In this document: positions 1-12,695 of the stretch, piece after piece
How positions within the stretch are numbered: the first letter of the stretch is position 1
Layout of the letters: every line of letters begins with the position of its first letter
Assembly: GCA_030762935.1 (NCBI GenBank)
Contig: CM060888.1
Span: 118,989,468 to 119,053,467, forward strand
Direction: 5' to 3'
DNA: 64,000 nucleotides
Source of the DNA: Hymenopus coronatus
Taxonomy: Eukaryota; Arthropoda; Insecta; Mantodea; Hymenopodidae
Notes under the pieces: model-generated
The model's input: only the letters and a program-made list of their open reading frames with translations
The model's database searches: none
What the model was told of the DNA's origin: nothing
Program-made: the position numbers and the translations under genes

Positions 1-310
1 TAGTTTCACGATTATGTTAGCACGATCTGCTCCTTGGTATTTACTATACTTAGTATTATGGTACGAGTAATGAATGCCATGATGTAAATTAATTTTCTTA
101 ACATACTGCATTTTTCTTAGAACACACTATGCATTTTTCCGCTGTTCCAGTATCCACAAACATGAACTACTCTTCCCAAGTAAGAAGAAAATTTGTTGGA
201 GTAAAGGGTTTTTTTGAGATATACTACTCGTTGAAGCCATGACAATACACTGCGATACATGTACAATATACATAGACACATACCACCGCAATTGTGACCT
301 TGAATTTTAT

Positions 311-419
311 GCTCGATCCGTAAGGCTTCTCTGCAGGCGTCATAAAATTTTCAGTTGGAAAATCCTGGACGTATGAACGTCGTTGGATAGGTAGAGTCAG
401 GCTGAAAAATCCAATGCCT
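311..419 (-). repeat. SINE group C, 5'-truncated
   Basis: On the minus strand it begins at the conserved junction GGCATTG and continues TTTTTCAG, CCTGACTCTACCTATCCAAC. This is the body of the plus-strand copies at 474 and 41112. The tRNA head is missing. Confidence 0.5.
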
Positions 420-473
420 CCATGATCTTGTGGTTTATCGGAACATCACGAATCAGTTTGGGAATTTAATTTG

Positions 474-600
474 GTACCATCGTAGCTCAGTGGTTAGAGA
501 ATTGGGTGGATACGGGAGATCCGTGGTACAATTCCCAGCTGTGGCATTGAGATTTTTCAGTCTATCTTCCGAAGTTTTTGTTATTTTTTCAGAAAATAGA
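474..600 (+). repeat. SINE group C with tRNA-like head
   Basis: The head carries an A-box-like TAGCTCAGTGGTTAGAG and a B-box-like GGTACAATTCC, followed by GTGGCATTG and TTTTTCAGTC as in the 41-kb copies. It lies directly after a truncated copy in the opposite orientation. It is not a tRNA gene: the stems do not close. Confidence 0.6.
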
Positions 601-1119
601 TGTACATTTTTACAGCATAGGTATAATTCATTGTGTGTCAAATAGACAACATTAGTCGCGCGATCGTATTCCTGTACCATGTGATTGAGTAGCTTTTAAG
701 AGTATTTTATTTGTATTAATTTATTTGTGTAGTCAATCCAAGTTATTTGTGAAGATTTTACTCCATGAGAGGGACTAAACCTTGCTGCTTGTGGGACTTC
801 GGGTTAAATCCCTGAAACTAACATGTGTACTTCTCTGAATGGAGCTTGAGAAGCTGTATTATTGAAAAAATTAGCTTGGATCTCGGAAAGCACCTAGCAC
901 CATCATTGCTGCATTTCGCCTTTATAAGAGGAGATAGGACTGTTGTGCCGCGAATTTGTGACTTCGTTATTGATACATTCCTTGCAGGATTTTCCCGATT
1001 TAAGGATAACAAGAATAAACTTGTCATACTTTTCGTACTCGGGATATGGGCGCAGGACTCGCGACAGCATCATCTTCCTTTATTCTGTTCATTTGTGTTC
1101 TGCGCACATTACAATTTTC

Positions 1120-1260
1120 CAAAATGAAGAGTGCTCAATGCAACCATGCCTGAAGAATGGTCAGTGTAGCATATCCAATTTTACAAGGCTGCAATTGTTA
1201 CACTGTCAAACTAAGCTTCAGTTTTTTGTAGTGAAATACATCGAAAACAAATGTACTCGT
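1120..1260 (+). other. EGF-like cysteine pattern in an open frame
   Basis: A plus-strand frame contains EECSMQPCLKNGQC. Its C-x4-C-x5-C spacing is that of the first three cysteines of an EGF domain. The expected C-x-C later in the domain is absent, only one further pair of cysteines follows, and the splice signals are poor. It may be a lone exon edge, a decayed fragment, or chance. Confidence 0.2.
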
Positions 1261-1842
1261 ATCTCGGTTTTCTCTCCCTTGGCGTTCCTGTCCGACAGGA
1301 ACAGTTTTAAGTTTAAACGGCTGACCTAAGTCTGTCTACCGCTACCCGATCAGCATGTCTGGTATTATGCTAGACGCTAATAATAATTAATTTCGTCCGC
1401 ACTGGGGCCACAAGTTTCAGCGCGCAAGGCCGCACTGAAGATAATACCAAGATTTCATATCGCGAAGAAAAAATCGGCACAAAATAACTTATTTTTCTCC
1501 CGGGATGATTGTCTCCAAGAAAAATCTCTGAAAACATAAAGATTGCACATTTTGGTGAACATTTCGTTTAATAATTTTTAAACACCTATATATGCATAGA
1601 ATTAGATATTGATATTGCTTATTGGCAAATAACGTTTTTGTTGACAAAGTTGAACTTATGGGAGAGAAAGTATAGACACTGCTAATTTTATTTTTGATCT
1701 AACTTCACTAAAACATTCCAGCTCAAATTAGTAAATTAGTCTAACCTGTTTCATCACCAACTAAAGGTGTTGGAAGATGAAACACATGCCGTGGATAGTA
1801 GACTTTTTTTTTGTTGTGTTTAACTCCTGCTTTTACTATTTG

Positions 1843-2033
1843 TGGCACCGCAGGCGATGACATTGGTAGTACATGGAATGAAGATGGAGCACCGGTGGAA
1901 TGCGATGGTGGGGAAAACCGGAGAAAACCCGCCCTTGCGCCACTTTGTCCACCACAAATCTCACATGCGGTCGCTTGGGGTCGAACCCCAAGGTGAGAGG
2001 CGAGTGGTCTAACCACTCGACCACGGCGCGGCC
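1843..2033 (-). repeat. SINE group B
   Basis: The minus strand starts with a tRNA-like head: A-box GTGGTCGAGTGGTTAGA and B-box GGGGTTCGACCCC. The body runs through CACATGTGAGATTTGTGGTGGAC-type sequence to CGCCTGCGGTGCCA. Nearly the same sequence is at 23752-23962. Confidence 0.7.
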
Positions 2034-2394
2034 CGAGATAGTAGAGTAATGGACATTTTCGCGAAGCCTAAGTTTAAACTGCGTTAGTAACCATTAAGGT
2101 CTACGAAATTTAATTTGACACTTTTTCTACTGCTCTGTCTAACACTGGGTATTTATTTTGTATTTATTTAGAAGGTCAATCCTTTTTAAAAACTCTATTA
2201 CTTGCTGTGGTATGAGGGTAAGAAGGCATTAGTGGTGAAGCAACTATGACAGGTGAAGTGGATGAATAGACAGATGAAGAAGGATAATCCGCCGCTGGCA
2301 TTTCTGCCCTACCAGGTTCGTCATAAAACAGACTGTGTCAGCCTAAGCTCAAAGTCTATGAAAATGCAAGTAACGTGAACACCTCTACACAATG

Positions 2395-2500
2395 TGGCGG
2401 TCTGGATGGTTCAGTTAAGTAATCGCTATCCTTCTCAGCCGATCGCGAGTACAAACCGGCTTGGTTCTTAAGTGAGATTAAAATGACACTATGTAAGTAA
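2395..2500 (+). repeat. tRNA-head SINE fragment, possibly group E
   Basis: An A-box-like TGGTTCAGTTAAG is followed about 35 bp later by a B-box-like GCGAGTACAAACC. The body does not clearly match another copy here. The rest of 2040-3065 is AT-rich with nothing else recognised. Confidence 0.35.
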
Positions 2501-3070
2501 ATTTACTGTCATATAAAATAACTTTTGGCGCAAAATTTCGACACACCGAGTGCTGAAATGATTCTGGTAGTTTGCAGCTTCATTAACAAACAAAATACTT
2601 TTTATCTGAGAATTTATAATTTGGCTAAAGATAGATTTCCTTTTATCAAGACTTATTTTCTTCTGAGAGAGTTGTACTTAGACGTTTCAAGGATCTCATT
2701 ATTTTTAAAAATCGTGGTTTTCATCTCTCTCAGTTCTGAGTTACCTATTTCTCTCCATTGTACAACTAAGGTGTGATTGTAACAATGATTAATGAATGCA
2801 GACCAATTTCCAAATAGCAATCCTTAGCAGAGACTGTGGATAGCTCTTAACTAACTAAAACAGTTGCAAATACATATGGTAGCTGAATATTTTTGCACAT
2901 AACATAAACGTATTAAACTTAGGAATAATGGGCACATTCACTTTAAACCTTGAGTGCAATCTATTGTATATTGTTTCATTGCTATAATACGATGTATCAA
3001 CTCTATTTACATAAGTCAAGAGCATATTTTAACCACTGATGTTCAAACCTATGTTGCAAGATGAAAAATC

Positions 3071-4254
3071 TAATGTGTTCCATTTTCATTAATTTCTCTA
3101 CACCTCTGTAACAAATTATACTTAATAACTAATTCTTCTTTCCACTTCATGCTAATCGAAATAAACGTTAGTAGGAATGTCTTATTACTCAGTTCCTTGT
3201 AAGTAGAAGGTAAATAACTACTACTAGGATAATGGGATAGTCTAATGTTTTAAAAGCTGGTTACGATGTTACTGAAATTAGTCTCTTTGTATTTGCAGGA
3301 ATTAAAACATTCCTGTACAATAAAGGTTTAAGTATTTTAAAATTTAATCAATAACAAGAAATATCTCGAACAAGGTTGACTCTTCAAAAAATTATATATG
3401 ACTTAAATTGTGTATTTTAACGAGCTCTACAATTTTGTGTAATCTTCTTCTGTCTATCTCTTACGATTTATGGTCATTCAGAATGAACAGGAGTTCAGAG
3501 ACTATTCCCAGAAAATTCGAGATTATACCTACATTTTATTTGTATATAAGCATGGTTAATATCGGTATTTTAATCAAAACGGCGCTCTCCGTGGTGTAGT
3601 GGTTACCTGCTGGCTTCTAAAACTTAAGACTGCAGGTTCAAACCTGGCGGAGGGTGATGAATGTTTTCGGACGCAAAATCCTTGGTATGGCTTCCTTCGG
3701 AAGAGAAATAAAGCCAGTGGTCCCGTGTAATGTTTCTCAAGGTGAAAAAACCAAAGTTTTGAAAGAAAAGACGGTTTGGGGAAAAACTTTCCGCCATTTC
3801 ACGTCCGAGTCTGATTTTGTCCTACAGTGCCATTTGTGAGCGACGAATTGATCCCTCGTCACCATGGCGCATAATGGCGTATTCACGAACTAGAAATTCA
3901 AATCCGATCATGGATACATCATAACGATGCCCTTTGCTCCACTTATGAGCTACAGGAAATACTACTACTAATAAAAATCGTTATAACCATTTTTGAGAAA
4001 ATAAAAATTTTAGAAAATTCTTCTATGTAAAGTGTAGTTTAGGGCGGGAGGAAGTTCTTGAAAATCTTCGTATCGCAACCTTGAAAGATGCTGAAGTTGA
4101 ATATCATGTCCACAAATACACGGACACACAAATATTTTTGTAACACTGAATGCTAAAACGTGTATTTCCAGTGAAGCATCTGCATCGAATTGTTGGGTGG
4201 AATGACATACTTTCTCTAATTGTGTACTATGTGCTAACTAGAGAAAGTAAAATT
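3071..4254 (+). repeat. R1 copy a, split by a SINE
   Basis: It begins with the family start (GTGTTCCATT...TTTCTCTACACC) and ends in the family terminus ACTAGAGAAAGTAAAA. A group A SINE interrupts it at 3581-3968. Alignment to other copies resumes exactly after the SINE. Confidence 0.75.
3581..3968 (+). repeat. SINE group A inserted in R1
   Basis: The head has GTGGTGTAGTGGTTACC and GGTTCAAACC boxes. The body contains GGCTTCCTTCGGAAGAGAAA and the tail is (ACT)n. It is flanked by taatcaaaa (3571) and taataaaaa (3969), a probable target-site duplication (TSD) with one change. Confidence 0.75.
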
Positions 4255-4663
4255 TGTTGTGTCTGCTACTTTTTTCTTTAAGGACTGAAGAATAAAATCA
4301 GAACACAAACAGCTTTTGATAAGTTAAGATTAATTAGGTATCAAAAATTAAGGTAACATTTTAAATTGTTTGGAAAAATCTAATCCTCAACATAAACAAA
4401 ACAAATATTTGTCCGCTCAATGTGCTTATACTGAAAAGTTTTAACAGTTAGGCGTTTCTGATGGTGTTTCTTGTTAGTAATAAGGTTAAGTTTAAAAAAT
4501 AGGTGTTTCTAGTAGCTAATATAGTGGGTTTTCTACTGTATGAAGTAAAAGTTATATTTTTCATAATATTGAGTAAATCTCACCTTGTTTCCTTTCATAA
4601 TGTGTTATACTGCTATGTTAAGGCACCACTTAAGTTACTGTAAATATAGAGTGATCAACTTAC

Positions 4664-4811
4664 CTGGAACCGTGTAGTTTACAGAGGTGTTGTCCCGACC
4701 ATTGTGTGGATTTGATTCTACAACAACCTTGTAAGTGCAACCAGGTCTGATTCTGGTGACGTCTGTCATAACTGGATCTTGTATCCTTGGCAGCGTAGCG
4801 CTGGTGTGATT
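4664..4811 (-). CDS. Exon vi: second half of second FN3-like domain
   Basis: The acceptor is a T-rich tract ending TTGATAAG at 4812. The donor is TTCCAG|GTAAGTT with intron bases 4657-4663. The exon is 148 nt, phase 0 in and phase 1 out. It reads NHTSATLPRIQDP, then VTRIRPGCTYKVVVESNPHN, then NTSVNYTVP. The RIRPGCTYKVVVES stretch matches the L-x-P-G-x-x-Y-x-V-x-V core of fibronectin type III domains. Two Asn-x-Ser/Thr sites suggest an extracellular position. This is the most convincing exon in the window. No certain downstream exon is seen in the remaining 4.6 kb. Confidence 0.6.
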
Positions 4812-5104
4812 CTTATCAAGAAAAAAACATGTTCCAAGATGAGTATACACCCACAGGAATCAAAATACCGTGTGGCACAAAAGCCAGTTGACATGTGGGA
4901 AAATACTTTCTTTCTTTGTATAATATAGTATTGGATAATACTGATACTACTTACTTATTTATTATTATTTTCGTTTTATACGCTTGGTTTATGTCAAACA
5001 AAGTAAATTCATATTTCTTAATATTATATTAAATGTTTATTTCAGTATGTATTTTAACTACCGGAGATGTTCAAAATCTGTCCATTCACTTGAAGACAAT
5101 GCCT

Positions 5105-5530
5105 ACACTATCTACTGACATTTTTCAGTCACTCTTAAAAATGTTTCAGATGGAATAATCTGAATAGTATAGTGATTCTTTGTTTTAACTCGTCTAAAGT
5201 TGTGAGCTTTGTCTGAAAAATGTTCTGTATTACACACGCCCATAAAAAAGTTAAAGTGATATGAGTTCTGGTGGCTGTAGAGGCCACGCCTGAGGTCCAA
5301 CTCGTCCAATCCATTGCACACCGAACATTTCATTTACTTTTTGGCGAACAGTCAGAGCATAATGTGTAACCAGATTCTTAACAGTTGATTCAGTGGCATA
5401 CCATCCAGTAGAGTGGTGACCAGCAATTCCTCATATGTATATTGGTTCATATTTCCATCAAATAAATGTGGTCCAACAACCATATCAGAAATTACTCCAC
5501 ACTAGGCCATAACTTTTGGAGCATCAAATA
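5105..5530 (-). pseudogene. Tc1/mariner-like transposase remnant
   Basis: Pieces in different minus-strand frames spell a DDE transposase of the Tc1/mariner group. A segment like 'GPHLFDG...N-Y-TYEELL' is followed by QWIGRVGPQAWP and PPELIS, then FFMGVCNTEHFSDKAHNF. In related insect elements this part reads WIGRGGP..WP.RSPDL..LDFFLWG. Frameshifts and stops break it throughout, and neither terminal repeat is visible. The family placement is from memory of the motif pattern. The neighbours are AT-rich intron, and nothing is seen from 5531 to 6204. Confidence 0.5.
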
Positions 5531-6204
5531 AGTTAAACAAAACACAAATAATAATTGTCGTGAATTGTTGTTTACCAAGCCCTACTCCAACTTCTAATCC
5601 TTTTAATTCGCAGAAACTAATTTAGAAAAACTTGGAGAATTCTTAGGATATTAAAAAGGAAATAAGTAAATAAATAGAAGATAAATAATGTCAACATTGT
5701 AAAATAATAAATTATCCAGTTCACAAAAGTGTGCATACTCCAGTATATTTGGATAGGGTTTTTCCCCCCATTTGTCAACTGACTTGTGTGTCACACGGTG
5801 TATTGCAACTAACATAAATTATATAATGGAATATAATGAAACAAACAAAAGACACATAATAAAAAGCTGATAAGAAATACTGTCTTATATATTATACTAA
5901 AAGTAGGATTTAGGTAACATTTTAGAGACATATATTTCTAACAGAGGGAATGTTTAACAAATATACGGTTTATTTACTATCGCTAATGACCAGAAACTGA
6001 AACAAATAAAGTCAAAGTAGAACTGTGGTTTGCTGCCTAAAATAACAGTTATTGCATTTCATAAGTGCCAAACAAATTGTTAAGGTAAGGTATTTGATTT
6101 GTTGTCTTCTTTTCCTTCCTTCATTTGTATGTGTAGCAATCTATATCACCTTTCGTGCCACCTTTGATTTGATCTTCCAATATTTATTTTCCCTATTGGT
6201 TTAT

Positions 6205-7060
6205 AAATTACTATCTCTACACGTACCTACTATGTACAAAGTGTACAGAGAAGGTATCGTATTGCACCCACAAATTTGATATCGCGATTTCACCGGGCAT
6301 ACATGTTTTGAGACTCCCTGACTCCAAAAAGGAAGCATTTTTAGAAACATGTCCGTGTGTGATGTGTGTGTGTTTGCCTGTGTGTCTGTGAGAAGCATAG
6401 CTCAAAGGCGAAAAAATCTTCCAAGTATGTGACTCGAAGATTTTCAAGGAAATTCACCAACCCCAACTATCCTTTACATAGAACATTTTTCAAAAATTTC
6501 GATTTTCTCAAAAATGGCTTTTACGACTTTTAATAAAATACCTTATGTTTAAGATATTTTTATGACAAACGGAATGTATATCTTGAATTTTCAGGGAATA
6601 GCCTCTGAAGACTTCTTCATTCTGGATGACTTTGTGTGACTGGCAAACCATAAGATATAGACAAAAACTTACTACACAAAAAATGTAGATCTCATTAAAG
6701 CGCAGGATTCATATTATCTACATTTTTTGTAAAGATGACCGTTTTCGAGATATTCCGGATTATTGCTATTACTTTTAAGACAAATACTGTTTTCAAACGG
6801 AAAGACATTTTTACTCTTGTTTCTCGTTTGTTTACTCCTGACAAGAAAAGGGAATGGAATTTCAATTGTTTCACATAGCGACGGCTTTTAAAGGAGTTTA
6901 TTATCGCTTTAGCCTGTGCATTCCCTTATGTCCCTGCTACTTATAAGGAAGCAAGTAATAAAACGAATTTTACTAATGTTTATCCTTATTAGCAAGATGT
7001 AGCTAAAGAATTAATCTTTTGAATAAAATATTTGTTTGCGGAATAGCTAGAGAAAGTTAT
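6205..7060 (-). repeat. R1 copy m, near full length
   Basis: It runs from the terminal motif CTCTACACGTACC to the GATGTAGC end. It includes a TG-rich tract at 6355-6390 and the central hairpin with 15-bp perfect arms, ACAAAAAATGTAGAT and ATCTACATTTTTTGT, at about 6677-6732. Confidence 0.75.
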
Positions 7061-7317
7061 GCGAATAAAAAAAAAAAAATTTTAAATGGAATGATAGAAT
7101 GATAGTCTCTCTATATTAACTTTTTGTAGATGACATTTACATTATATGTATCTATCTCTTTTCTTATTGATCTGCCATGGCTTTTAAACATCTAATTCCA
7201 TTTTTTTTTAAGTCTACTTTCTTTTTACTCTATCATGATTAATTCTCTACTCTCATACAATAATTTTGAGACTCGTGAAACTTGATAAAGTTTTAATATT
7301 GTGTCTTTTCTTGAGGC

Positions 7318-7500
7318 AGCGCCGTGCCGAGTGGTTAGATCACTCGCCTCTCGAACTCTAGGGGCCGCAAATGGCGGACAAAGCAACGGCTTGGCGGGAT
7401 TTATCTAGATTACCGCACCCAACCCATTTATTCCACCAGTTGCTCCAGCATTGCCTTTCCTTTTTTCACTGCCATCATATCATCTTCTTCATTCTAGTGC
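7318..7500 (+). repeat. SINE group B, variant body
   Basis: The head reads GCCGTGCCGAGTGGTTAGA with a decayed B box. The body, from CCACCAGTTGCTCC to CATCATATCATC, matches the copy at 14645-14927 rather than those at 1843 and 23752, so it is a subgroup. Confidence 0.55.
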
Positions 7501-9654
7501 CTAGTCATGGGCCGACCCACCGTTCCAGGTTCTTCAGTCTCTGATGCCATGTTTGTCTGTTCTTGGATAAGCTTCTGACCGCGTGCAAATCCAAGTGAGA
7601 AGGTCAAAGTCCTACATAAGAGGAGGGTAAACAAGTCTCTTCTTGCTTTGTTCTTTAAACATATTTGTATTGTATCATTATAATAATTAAAGACTTCTTT
7701 TTTAATGCTCATTTTATCGGCAAATACTTAAATTTTACCTTCTGTTTCAGAATCTATCTGCTTAATATGTTTCGATTGTATACCTTGATTTTATTCGCAA
7801 ATATTTAAAAGTTTCCATCTGTTTCAGGATCTGTCAGTTATAACATGTTTCCATCGATTACCTTCTTTTTTCCCTTTGAAGCCACCACTTTTGTTTTACT
7901 TAGGAACATTACATATCTTATTGTTTTGCTATTTTTTTATTTTTTTGATTTATTTTTTTTTTTTTTTTTTATGAAATTCAAAAGTTGACTTTTGAAGATT
8001 TCCTTTTGAATGAAACATAATAATCTGGTCATCGCTGAACCTAAAGTTAATGTATGTATTTTCATTGAAACTGTTTGGATAGAAACTTAAGAGTATTAAT
8101 GCATTTTCTAACAATTTCATCAATATATAGGTTAAAGAGTTGTGGCGCATTCTCGACTTTAATTCCTGTATTGGTCAAATAGTAGACAATTAAGAATGTA
8201 ACTTTATGATAAGGTTTCAATGTTGCCGTTTTAAGCCGGATGAATTTTGTTTGACGAGACAAAATTAAGAAATGGTGCTAAACTGAAGGCCTATTAAAAT
8301 GCTGTAAAATCGGTATGTAAGGGGTGTGTTAAGTAAAAATAACACTAACTTAACATTACAGGAATTGCTCTGGATATGTTGCTTTTATTGCTTCAGACTA
8401 CTTTCCCATGCCGGTTGTTTCTGATTACCATATGGGCCACTTAACGTAACCCTTTAGTTACGTCGCGTTAAGATAAGTTACGCTAAGTCAACCCTAAATA
8501 ACTACATTTAATACAATGTGTCAGAATTTCACGTTAAGTCAATTCACGTTACGCTAAGTATATCGCAATCCCGGCATTAGAGGCCATCTGGTACTGATTT
8601 CGCAAAAGTCAAATTTAAGACATGCGGTTTTTTTATCATGATACGCAGACAAGGTGGAAACCAACATTAAGAAAAGCGAAAACAAAATACGATGTTGCTA
8701 CTGAATCACACGCATAAAAATATTATACTTTATTTCTAATTACAAGTATTTATATATTTGACTTGGGCTGCATATATTTTATCCTCAAAGTAGGCATTTC
8801 ATAATTTCTCTCTTTTCTCTTGCACCACATGTCTATTTGACACTATTGCATTGTTTTCAATTGTCAAATATTTCGGATATAGTTATCCTCTGGTGGTTAT
8901 TTTGGGGGCTGGCATAGCTTACAACTTAGTCTTATGCTTTTCTTGTCGTGTCACGAAGCTAAGGTGAGCACTGAGTCAAATAGTCATTGAAAAAACAAAA
9001 CATGAAAACGTGTAACTGGAGGAAACTTTTTGCACTTATAAATCAAACAGAAAACATTTGTGGCAGGCTAATTAACTTCCGGGGAGTCGAAATGCCCTAT
9101 TTTGCCAATGTTGAAGTTTGATCCATTATCTCAGTAACTATTTAAGATAATGAGCTAAACTTTACAAGGTATATTCATCAATACCTTTACTGTTGAATGA
9201 TGAAATATAGAGTACTTCTGTTATTAGAAGGAAAATGGTGTGTTTATTTTTAAAGAAAGCTCTTAAAGTTTGATTGAAAATTGATAATTTTTAAAAAATA
9301 ACTAATCCATATACATAACTTTTTCGTTAAAAGAAAGCCTATTTAGATGCAGATATGTGATAAAAATGCAGCCCTAAGTGTCAATTAGTTCTGAGATAGT
9401 GGGTTATTCACATAAAAACTTTTACTTCTTCAGAAATTGCTTTCAAAGATAAAATTAACAAAAATGTAACCTAACTTTCCAAACATAACTTCGCAGTACT
9501 TCGAAACTCTCACATGAAAGAAATATGAGTGGGGTGCCAGTGCTGCGAATAGCTAAAGTAAAACTTTCCGATCAATATAAAAATCAGATCTCTTCAATAA
9601 ATCTAATATTTACAAAGTTATTGATATTTTACCAAGTGAGAGTACCAAAAAATT
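7501..9654. other. AT-rich intron without recognised genes
   Basis: No feature of confidence is seen here. There is a T-rich tract at 7928-7972 and a cluster of related short motifs (CACGTTAAGTCA, TTACGCTAAGT) at 8440-8580. Confidence 0.5.
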
Positions 9655-10171
9655 CTAAAACATTTTGTGTTCCATTTACATGACTTTCTCTACATCTCTG
9701 CAACAAATTATTGTTAAAAAGCTTATGCTTATATTTACTTCATGCTAATCGAGAAAAAAATAGCAGAAATAGTTTTATTACTTGCTTCCTTCTAAGTAGA
9801 AGCGAAATAAGGCAGTAACATAGGTTAAAGTGATAGTCAAAAGCTGGTTGCTATGTGACTGAAGTTCCTTTGTTTGAATGGATAGGAATTGATAAATTCC
9901 TGTATGAGAAAAGTATAAGTTTTTCAAGGCTGAAACCAAAAACAAGGGATATCTAAAAAACGATCCACTCCACGAAAAAAATGTATATAAAATAAATTGT
10001 GTGTTTTAATGTGTTTTACATTGTGAACACACGGACACACACGCACCTTTTTCTGAAAATACTTTTTTTTTGGATACCCTAAAACATATATTTCCGGTGA
10101 AATCTCGGTATCGAATTTTTGGGCGGAGTGCAATACCTTCTCTATACACTACGTACATAGTTCGTATAGAG
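9655..10171 (+). repeat. R1 copy b, internally deleted
   Basis: Both ends are present (GACTTTCTCTACATCTC and TAGAGAAAGTAAAA). About 330 bp after the central hairpin are missing, joining ...TTTTACATTG directly to the ACACACGGACACAC segment. Confidence 0.75.
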
Positions 10172-10759
10172 AAAGTAAAAACTGCTACGCAGGATTATTT
10201 TCAATAATAATTTTAAATTATTTACAATTAGCGTACCTCTATGAGTGTTCTACCAAAATGAGCGGGACATTCGAAATATCGATGTGCATACAAAACATGA
10301 AAATGTAAAAAAGTTATGAAAATCCCATTTCGACTCCCCTTAAGCAACATTATTGTCTGCAACGAATCCGTTCCTTACAGACTCTATTGGACCTGCATCC
10401 TCCTTCAAATCTATTCACATTTGGCTAGCAGCAGATTTCCTTCACTACCAAATTGTCACCCATCTTAGCTCTACAGATTTCGTACAGCTGTTCAATAGAC
10501 GGCAGCACTCGCCAATTATCGAACTCCCTTGGGTGTCAGACTGCACGAGTAAGACTTACAGTAGATAAATAGCGATTATACAGATAAACTCCTGTAGTTA
10601 AATTGGGTGACAGACTCAGAACAGCTAAGTTCTCCAGCATTTACGGTGTGACGATCGTTTTATTTATTATTACTGTCCTTCATATGCTTTATACGTAATT
10701 TATTTACTTTTTATTCATTGTGTACAAAACTTCACTTGCTGTTTCCCACACAAACTGTT

Positions 10760-11430
10760 CTAACAAAAGATTATTCTTTTATCTACATCATGCAAATCGA
10801 AATAAATATTAGCAGAATTCGTCTAACTACACGATTCTTTGTAAGCAGAAGGAAAATAAGGGAATACACTAAACTAAAGCGATAGTCAAATCGTTTAAAA
10901 GCCACTTGCTATGTAATACAACTGAAATTCCGTTCTCCTTGCTCGCCAGAGTAAACAAAACACAGACGAAAGGAAGTTGACCTACCCTTTCAGAAAAGTT
11001 GTGTGTACCTTAAAATGAAAACCAAAATCACGAATGTGCAATAAGGCTTTGTCTATTTCTTACGGTTTCTTACGCAAATTTCAACAAAATTCCTCCCAAG
11101 TGAACAGGTCTTCACAAACGATTCCCAGAAAGTTCAGGAAATACATTTTATTTGTAATGTAAATATCTTTAGTAATCGGTATTTTAAACAAAATCATTTA
11201 GAGTCATTATTGAGAACAACAACATTTTTTTTTCATGTAATGGGTAATTTTGGTAGGCGGGTTTTCTTGAAAATGTTCGTGTCGAATCCTTGGAAGATAC
11301 TAAACTTAAATAACAAGTTCGGTATTTATAAAAATGTTTTTCGGACTAAGGGAACCTGAAAACATGTATTTCCGGCGAATTCTCAACACCGAATATTTGG
11401 GTGGAATTCAATACCTTCTCTATCGAGTAT
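10760..11430 (+). repeat. R1 copy c, diverged
   Basis: It matches the family from the AATTAGCAG region to CAATACCTTCTCTATCGAGTATG. The terminal palindrome is broken and the CA segment is deleted. Between 10172 and 10760 I see only an unassigned 71-codon frame. Confidence 0.65.
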
Positions 11431-12695
11431 GTAAATTATACATTTTAAGGAACATTTTCAGTTATAGCAACAGCATTTATAGGATATGCATTATCTTGAG
11501 GACAAATATATTTTTGAGGAGGCAAAATCTACTGGAAATACTTAAGAACAAAAATTGCGATGGCTTCCTGAATTCATAAGTTAAGATAATGTATCTGTGA
11601 AATTTGAAAAAGTACAGAATGTAAGATATCTTGTTGAAATTTATACTGGTTTCTACACACAATAAGTCATATTTTTGTTGGTTTTAAAATGCTAGCTTGC
11701 AAAGTTATTAAGCTTCAAACATTTACAATATAAATCCCTTATTTCAATTAAGTTGTTCAGCAAGATACATTTTTGAAAATATTTATATAAAGAATTCTTA
11801 TTTTATATATATGAATTCAAATATATATATTATAGGAGATTTTTTATTGACTTCTTAATGTAGAAAAATAATTATTACCTCTCGTACTCTCCAAAACTCA
11901 GGATTTTTAAAAAAATTACACATTATTTCTCATAATTGGTATTATTTCGAAATAGTATATGGTAATTTTCATTAATGCATTTTTGAGAGCAAATAAGCAT
12001 TATTAAAACAAATTTGCATAAAATTTCATCGTGTTGAAAAAAAATATGATGTGTTCCATTCACATAACTTTCTCTGTAACAAATTATTGTAAATAAGCTT
12101 ATTCTAATCAAGATAAGCATTAGTTCCTTTAAATATACGGGAAATACGGGAATACACTGGACTAAACCGGCAGTTAACTGTTTCAAAATGTGTTGCTATG
12201 GGATTGAAATCCGATTCTTTACGTGGCCAGGAGTTGAGAAGTTCCTGCATGAGAAAAGTTTAAGTATCTTAAAACTAAAAGCAATAAAAGAAATATCTCA
12301 GAAACAGTCAATCCACGAAAAAAAAATTATATGTCATAAATTGTGTTTTAAGGGGATCTTCAGTTTTTGTGTAATGGTTTTTGACTATCTCTTAATGGTT
12401 AATAGTTGTGCAAAATTGAAAAATTCATCCAGAATAAAGAGGTCTTCAGAGGCTATTCCAAGAATATTCAAGATATACATTTTATTTGCCATGTAAATAC
12501 CTTAAATATACGAGATTGTAATCCAAATTGTTAGAGCCATTTTTGAGAAAATAAAAAATTTCGAAATTTTTTCCAAATGCAGGACTTAAATATTAAGTTT
12601 GGTATTTAACATACTTCTCTTTTTTGAACTATGATGCCCACAGATATTTACATGCTCACAAACACACACACACACACACACACTCAGACATATTA

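Noticed and set aside
480..560. tRNA genes suggested by A and B boxes here and at 41140, 41420, 34200 and 63090
   Set aside because: The acceptor and other stems do not pair, the same heads recur with constant downstream bodies, and two have target duplications or poly(A). They are SINE heads.
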